This document shows, one piece after another, positions 5,056 through 8,310 of a stretch of 8,310 bases of DNA. A program made the translations under genes and the position numbers. This DNA comes from Deltaproteobacteria bacterium (GTDB lineage Bacteria; Desulfobacterota; GWC2-55-46). How positions within the stretch are numbered: the stretch's first letter is position 1; the number at the start of each line of letters is the position of its first letter. The notes below the pieces were generated by a model that worked only from the letters and a program-made list of their open reading frames with translations, was not told the DNA's origin and made no database searches. The DNA lies in contig JACREV010000190.1 in NCBI GenBank assembly GCA_016218095.1, positions 1-8,310 on the forward strand, given 5' to 3'.

Positions 5056-5689
5056 GAGGCTATACCTCATCACCGACGGGTCGGCCAAAAGGGAGACGAC
5101 TCGCTTTCTTGAAAAGTTAGACAGGGCGCTCTCCGGCGGGGCGAGGCTCATACAGATACGTGAAAAAGACCTCTCCGCGAGAGAACTGCTTGGGCTTGCA
5201 AAGGTCGTAAAGAAAAAGGCCGAAAAATACGGCGCGCGCATCCTTATAAACGACCGGGCCGATATAGCGTTGGTCGCAGGCGCCGACGGCGTTCATATCA
5301 CGGGGGCCGGGTACGCGCCTTTTGAAGCGCGCAATATTCTCGGGGACAAGGCCTTAATAGGGGTTTCCACGCACTCAATCGATGAGGCCAGAAGGGCCGA
5401 AGAAGAAGGCGCGGACTTCGTCACATTCGGGCCGGTCTATTTTACTGAATCAAAGGCCGCGTACGGAGAGCCGCTGGGGATAGAAAAGCTCCGCGAGGCG
5501 ACAAGCGCAATAAAGGTCCCTGTCTACGCGCTCGGGGGCGTTACGAAGGAACGGGTTAAAGAGGCGGTATCGAACGGGGCCTCAGGGGTGGCCGTCATCT
5601 CGGCGGTCTTCGGAAGTGACGATATCGAAAAGAGCGTTAAGGGCTTTCTTGAAGCTCTATATCCAAACATTCAGAGGGGGCAAAGATGA
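5039..5689 (+). CDS. thiE: Thiamine phosphate synthase ThiE
   Basis: ThiE joins HMP pyrophosphate and thiazole phosphate to give thiamine phosphate. From ATG 5039 the protein is 216 aa, the usual length for this TIM barrel. Motifs are LYLITD (8-13), LIQIREKDLS (37-46; QIREK 39-43 binds pyrophosphate in the family), ILINDRADIAL (68-78), GADGVH (81-86), GVSTHS (108-113), FVTFGPVYFTESKAAYG (127-143) and YALGGV (163-168). The canonical GQ-acidic segment after GVH, which supplies a second Mg ligand in B. subtilis ThiE, is replaced by ITGAGY. That resembles the divergent ThiE/TenI side of the family, but the serine/threonine-lysine loop (TESK) and the operon position favour ThiE. The gene overlaps lgt by 17 nt and ends in an ATGA overlap with thiC, indicating translational coupling. 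Confidence 0.93.
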   Translation: MPDGGERLYLITDGSAKRETTRFLEKLDRALSGGARLIQIREKDLSARELLGLAKVVKKKAEKYGARILINDRADIALVAGADGVHITGAGYAPFEARNILGDKALIGVSTHSIDEARRAEEEGADFVTFGPVYFTESKAAYGEPLGIEKLREATSAIKVPVYALGGVTKERVKEAVSNGASGVAVISAVFGSDDIEKSVKGFLEALYPNIQRGQR

Positions 5690-6957
5690 CCCAGCTTGAA
5701 CAGGCCCGGAAGGGCGTTATAACCGAGGAAATGAAGCGGGCCGCTCTCTCAGAAGGGGTCGAGCCCGAGTACATACGGGACTCTATCAAAGAGGGGACCG
5801 TAATAATCACGAAGAACAAGCTCCACCGGGCAATCGTTGGCCTTGCCGTAGGCAAGGGCCTCCGGACCAAGGTCAACGCGAACATCGGCTCGTCCCAGGA
5901 CCGCGTCGACATAGAAGAAGAGCTCAAGAAACTCCGCGCCGCGGTCGAGGCCGGGGCAGACGCCGTCATGGACCTATCGACCGGGGGCGACGTAAACGCC
6001 ATAAGGAAGGCGGTGCTTGAGGAATCCCCGGTCCCCATCGGGACCGTCCCGATCTACCAGGCCGCGCTCGAAGCCAAGAAAAAGAAGAAGTCGTTCGTCG
6101 AGCTCGAAGGCCAGGAGATATTCGATGTGATAGAACAGCAGGCCGAGGAGGGCGTCGACTTCGTCACTGTCCACTGCGGCGTGACCATGAACTCGGTCGA
6201 GCGCATAAAGAGGGAAGGCCGCATCATGGGGATAGTGAGCAGGGGAGGGGCCCTTACCGCCGAGTGGATGAAGTTCCGCAAGAAAGAGAACCCGCTTTTC
6301 GAGGACTATCCGAAGCTCTTGAAGATCGCTAAAAAGTACGACATGGTACTCTCCCTCGGCGACGGGCTCCGCCCGGGGTGCCTGGCCGACGCGACGGACA
6401 GGGGGCAGATAGAGGAGCTCGTAACGCTCGGCGAGCTCGCCAAAATGGCCTTTGACGAGGGGGTGCAGGTGATGATAGAGGGGCCTGGCCACATGCCGAT
6501 CGACCAGATAGAGGCGAACATGCTCCTGCAGAAGAGGCTCTGCAACGGCGCGCCGTTTTACGTGCTCGGGCCGCTTGTCACCGACATCGCGCCCGGATAC
6601 GACCACATCACCTCGGCCATAGGCGGCGCGATAGCGGCCTCAGCTGGCGCGGACTTCTTATGTTACGTCACGCCGAGCGAGCACCTGAGGCTCCCGACGA
6701 TCGACGACGTCCACGAGGGCGTCATAGCCTCCCGCATCGCGGCCCACGCCGGGGACATCGCCAAGCGCGCAAAAGGGGCGCTCGCCCACGACATAAAGCT
6801 CGCGAAGGCGAGAAAAGCGCTTGACTGGGACGAGCAGATAAGGCTCTCCATAGACCCGAAGAGGGCGAGGGCCCTGCGGGATACGTCCCCGCCGGAGGAC
6901 TCCGACGTATGCACCATGTGCGGCTCGCTCTGCGCGATAAAGATAACCTGCGAATAG
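5686..6957 (+). CDS. thiC: Phosphomethylpyrimidine synthase ThiC (short form)
   Basis: ThiC is a non-canonical radical-SAM enzyme that rearranges aminoimidazole ribotide to HMP phosphate. It has 423 aa and lacks the N-terminal domain of the about 600-aa E. coli type, as in many anaerobes and archaea. Motifs include KVNANIGSS (62-70), MDLSTGGD (94-101), GTVPIYQA (118-125), VTVHCGVT (159-166), SRGGALTAEWM (184-194), LGDGLRPGC (224-232), EGPGHMPIDQI (264-274), DIAPGYDHIT (300-309) and YVTPSEHL (327-334). The C-terminal cluster motif is C409, C412, C416 (CX2CX3C), one residue shorter in the last gap than the long-form CX2CX4C, with another cysteine at 422. The Shine-Dalgarno AGAGGGGG (5673-5680) is 5 nt before ATG 5686, which overlaps the thiE stop. 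The paralogue BzaF (5-hydroxybenzimidazole synthase) is the alternative, but riboswitch control and operon partners favour ThiC. Confidence 0.96.
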   Translation: MTQLEQARKGVITEEMKRAALSEGVEPEYIRDSIKEGTVIITKNKLHRAIVGLAVGKGLRTKVNANIGSSQDRVDIEEELKKLRAAVEAGADAVMDLSTGGDVNAIRKAVLEESPVPIGTVPIYQAALEAKKKKKSFVELEGQEIFDVIEQQAEEGVDFVTVHCGVTMNSVERIKREGRIMGIVSRGGALTAEWMKFRKKENPLFEDYPKLLKIAKKYDMVLSLGDGLRPGCLADATDRGQIEELVTLGELAKMAFDEGVQVMIEGPGHMPIDQIEANMLLQKRLCNGAPFYVLGPLVTDIAPGYDHITSAIGGAIAASAGADFLCYVTPSEHLRLPTIDDVHEGVIASRIAAHAGDIAKRAKGALAHDIKLAKARKALDWDEQIRLSIDPKRARALRDTSPPEDSDVCTMCGSLCAIKITCE

Positions 6958-6983
6958 GTCGCTGGGCGCTCGGCCGTTTTTTT
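6957..6983 (+). terminator. Terminator at the end of the thiamine operon
   Basis: GGTCG 6957-6961 pairs with CGGCC 6971-6975 (one G-U), followed by G and TTTTTTT 6977-6983. The stem begins inside the thiC stop codon. It is modest but has a long T-run in the right place. Confidence 0.65.
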
Positions 6984-7005
6984 ATTGGCCTAGAACGGGC
7001 TAAAT

Positions 7006-7035
7006 AAAAAAAGGCGAGACATTTGTCCCGCCTTT
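7006..7035 (-). terminator. Minus-strand intrinsic terminator
   Basis: AAAGGCGAGAC 7010-7020 and GTCCCGCCTTT 7025-7035 form an 11-position stem with loop ATTT. Position 7017/7028 is an A-C mismatch in plus-strand RNA but a G-U pair in minus-strand RNA. The A-run 7006-7012 becomes a U-run only on the minus strand. Both facts indicate that it stops transcripts running leftward. Confidence 0.65.
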
Positions 7036-7078
7036 GCTGGCGTGCCCGCCCGAGCACTTCAGGTTTATTGCTTTTTGC

Positions 7079-7096
7079 GCCCTGCCGGGCTTTTTT
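7079..7096 (+). terminator. Second plus-strand terminator-like hairpin
   Basis: GCCC 7079-7082 pairs with GGGC 7087-7090 around loop TGCC, directly followed by TTTTTT 7091-7096. The short stem suggests a back-up terminator for read-through from thiC. Confidence 0.45.
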
Positions 7097-7097
7097 C

Positions 7098-7337
7098 GGG
7101 ATAGGGGTTCGCTCCCTTCGCCCTCCCCCTCCCCGCTCGGCGCGGCACCAGAGTTCTTCGGAAGCTATTGAGGTAAGGTTAATAAATCGCTTCGATGCGG
7201 ATTTTGCCTGTCCGGCGAGGACCACGCGCTCGCCCCCTGCGCGCTCATTTCCCCAGTTGTTTGCGCGCCGAGCGCAAGCGTCTAATCTACCCCGGCTCGC
7301 GCGTCACTTCCTCCCTTAAGGTCGCTCACCCTATCCC
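7098..7337 (-). other. Hairpin-rich 240-bp intergenic segment closed by a 9-bp inverted repeat (candidate non-coding RNA)
   Basis: GGGATAGGG 7098-7106 and CCCTATCCC 7329-7337 are perfect inverted repeats 240 bp apart. Inside lie hairpins GGCGAG 7214-7219 with CTCGCC 7229-7234, GCGCGC near 7239-7244 with GCGCGC near 7263-7268, AATC 7185-7188 with GGATT 7199-7203 (extended by GC on both sides), and a C(TTCG)G tetraloop stem at 7152-7166. There is also a C-tract block at 7114-7134. No reading frame here looks like protein: the 98-residue plus-strand frame is Arg/Pro/Ser-rich and unlike anything I know. On the minus strand, TAAAAT at 7349-7344 sits 6-7 nt before the first repeat, and a minus-strand terminator lies at 7035-7006. 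I do not recognise RNase P, tmRNA, SRP or tRNA signatures. Confidence 0.35.
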
Positions 7338-7343
7338 TGTGTT

Positions 7344-7349
7344 ATTTTA
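7344..7349 (-). promoter_or_regulatory. Candidate minus-strand -10 element (TAAAAT)
   Basis: Read on the minus strand, TAAAAT (5/6 match to TATAAT) lies so that transcription would begin at about 7338-7337, exactly at the outer inverted repeat of the 240-bp segment. There is no good -35 hexamer 17 nt upstream, so support is weak. Confidence 0.25.
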
Positions 7350-7393
7350 AAAGACAAAGGCCCGTAAGGCTCGCGTGCCGCCCCTCATTTGAT

Positions 7394-7510
7394 ACAGAGC
7401 GTCAGAACACAGTAGCCCTGGGCGCGACGAAGGCGAGGAGGGAGGCGTACGATTGTACGCCGCAGCACGAGCCGAGGAGTAACGCAGGTATGCTTTAGTT
7501 TGCGCTCTGT
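7394..7510. repeat. 117-bp near-palindromic element, possibly a dispersed (MITE-like) repeat
   Basis: ACAGAGCG 7394-7401 and CGCTCTGT 7503-7510 are perfect terminal inverted repeats centred on 7452. The core GGCGTAC 7444-7450 and GTACGCC 7455-7461 (loop GATT) is centred on 7452.5. In between, the two arms keep partial symmetry, for example ACAGTAGCC with CAGGTATGCTTT on the opposite strand, and the related GGCGAGGAG 7432-7440 and GCCGAGGAG 7471-7479 occur in both arms. The element could fold into one long imperfect hairpin. The overall look is that of an intergenic repeat family, but only one copy is in view. Confidence 0.55.
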
Positions 7511-7541
7511 GAGGTTCGCCTATCTCGCCCCCACCTGGATT

Positions 7542-7556
7542 CGTTTTCCTAAAACG
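7542..7556. other. Short AT-rich inverted repeat after the GGDEF stop codon
   Basis: CGTTTT 7542-7547 and AAAACG 7551-7556 form a 6-bp hairpin 1 nt past the GGDEF stop codon (7558-7560). No U-run follows on the minus strand, so it would be at best a weak terminator or a 3'-end stabiliser. Confidence 0.3.
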
Positions 7557-7557
7557 T

Positions 7558-8310
7558 TTATGTCTCCGCCACCTTTACGCAGTTCTTTCCGCTCCACTTG
7601 GCCTTATAGAGCGCGTCGTCGGCGTAGTTGACGAGGTCTCCGGAGTTCATCGCGCCCTTCTGCGGGTATGAGGCCACACCTATGGAGACGGTTATCTTGT
7701 TCGATACGAGCCCCGCGTAGGCGTGGGACTCTACTATCTCTCGGAGCCTCTCGGCCTCGTCGACCGCCCCTTTAAGGAGCGTATGGGGGAGAATCACCGC
7801 GAACTCCTCTCCTCCGTAGCGCGCGACGATGTCGGTCTTCCTGACCCCGCGCTTCACCATCGCGGCTATTTCCCGAAGGACCACGTCTCCGACCCTGTGG
7901 CCGAAGGTGTCGTTTATCTGCTTGAAGTTGTCTATGTCGAGCATGATGAGGGAGAGCGGCGTTTCGTACCTGACGGCCCTCTCGAACTCCTCTTCGAGCC
8001 TCGAGTAGAAGAAGTTGTGGTTGTAGAGCGAGGTGAGTTGGTCTTTTACGGCTATTTCCTTGAGGTACTCTTTTTCTTTTGTCACCTTCTCGAAGAGCCT
8101 TGCATTCCTGAGCGCGTGGAATGACGAGTTGGCGACGATCCTGCAGAAGTCTATCTCCTTCTGAGAGAAACCGTTCTCCTTCTTGCGGGTGCGGAGGAAC
8201 AGGGTGCCTAGGACCTCGTCGTTGAAGACGATCGGGACGATGAGTATGGACATGTCCTTTAGGTCCGCTATCCTGTTCTTTACCCCGGCCATGAGCGGGT
8301 GGTTTAAGAC
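7558..8310 (-). CDS. GAF-GGDEF diguanylate cyclase, C-terminal part (5' end outside window)
   Basis: The frame is open to the right edge. The stop is TAA at 7560-7558, giving 250 residues. The ATG at 8292 is preceded by six more open codons and sits within a domain, so it is unlikely to be the true start. The first about 73 residues match the second half of a GAF sensor domain (VPIVFNDEVLGTLFLRT, then FSQKEIDFCRIVANSSFHALRNARLF). A helical linker (VTKEKEYLKEIA) leads to a GGDEF domain starting at DQLTSLYNHNFF. The metal and substrate site DIDNFKQINDTFGH, the active-site RYGGEEF and an upstream inhibitory I-site RKTD (five residues before GGEEF) are intact. It should therefore make cyclic di-GMP from two GTP and be subject to product inhibition. 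The GAF ligand is unknown. It is convergent with the thiamine operon and apparently unrelated to it. Confidence 0.95.
   Translation of the reverse strand, partial: VLNHPLMAGVKNRIADLKDMSILIVPIVFNDEVLGTLFLRTRKKENGFSQKEIDFCRIVANSSFHALRNARLFEKVTKEKEYLKEIAVKDQLTSLYNHNFFYSRLEEEFERAVRYETPLSLIMLDIDNFKQINDTFGHRVGDVVLREIAAMVKRGVRKTDIVARYGGEEFAVILPHTLLKGAVDEAERLREIVESHAYAGLVSNKITVSIGVASYPQKGAMNSGDLVNYADDALYKAKWSGKNCVKVAET

Noticed and set aside
7098..7117. T-arm-like sequence (GGGGTTCGCTCCC) suggesting a tRNA
   Set aside because: The loop lacks the conserved A58, and no acceptor, D or anticodon arms can be drawn around it.
6722..7225. 167-residue minus-strand frame overlapping the end of thiC
   Set aside because: Antisense to the well-supported thiC and rich in Arg/Ser/Pro, as expected for a shadow frame.
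7023..7319. 98-residue plus-strand open frame in the intergenic region
   Set aside because: Arg/Pro/Ser-rich composition, no recognisable domain, no Shine-Dalgarno, and it crosses terminator and hairpin structures. It looks like a chance frame in GC-rich DNA.
7098..7337. Retron-type non-coding RNA (terminal a1/a2-like inverted repeats)
   Set aside because: No reverse transcriptase gene is adjacent; the neighbours are thiC and a GGDEF gene.
7098..7337. RNase P RNA or tmRNA
   Set aside because: The GAGGAAAGTCC and ACAGAAA elements of RNase P and the tRNA-like ends of tmRNA are not present, and the segment is too short for RNase P.

Overview
The window looks like a chromosomal segment from an anaerobic, moderately GC-rich bacterium. 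AGG (Arg) and ATA (Ile) codons are common, and the thiamine genes are oxygen-sensitive types: a radical-SAM tyrosine lyase and a short-form ThiC. A deltaproteobacterial (sensu lato) or Nitrospirota-like lineage fits. This is an impression from gene types and codon style, not a placement.

Layout. (1) 1-552 is the 3' end of an unrecognised gene that runs in from the left edge. (2) 643-1299 encodes a receiver-ANTAR response regulator, a class that acts by binding RNA and preventing transcription termination. (3) 1429-6983 is a thiamine operon. It has a sigma70-like promoter, a TPP riboswitch with a readable terminator/antiterminator switch, then a ThiH-type lyase with HydG architecture, thiS, thiG, lgt, thiE and thiC. 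The 3' half is tightly packed: 10 nt between thiG and lgt, a 17-nt overlap of lgt with thiE, and an ATGA overlap of thiE with thiC. The thiH-thiS gap (145 bp) and thiS-thiG gap (119 bp) are unusually long and full of hairpins. The second holds a strong terminator-like structure inside the operon. (4) 6958-7557 is about 600 bp without a credible gene. It holds three terminator-like structures, a 240-bp hairpin-rich segment closed by a 9-bp inverted repeat, a G-quadruplex motif, and a separate 117-bp near-palindromic element. (5) 7558-8310 (minus strand) is the C-terminal part of a GAF-GGDEF diguanylate cyclase that runs off the right edge.

How the genes work together. ThiH makes dehydroglycine from tyrosine. 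ThiS thiocarboxylate supplies sulfur. ThiG joins these with deoxyxylulose phosphate to form the thiazole phosphate. ThiC makes HMP phosphate from aminoimidazole ribotide. ThiE couples HMP pyrophosphate and thiazole phosphate to thiamine phosphate. ThiF, ThiD and ThiL are not in the window. Lgt (lipoprotein maturation) has no obvious link to thiamine.

The parts most worth following up are the HydG-architecture lyase in a thiamine operon, the internal terminator and structured gaps next to an ANTAR regulator, and the two structured intergenic elements at 7098-7337 and 7394-7510.
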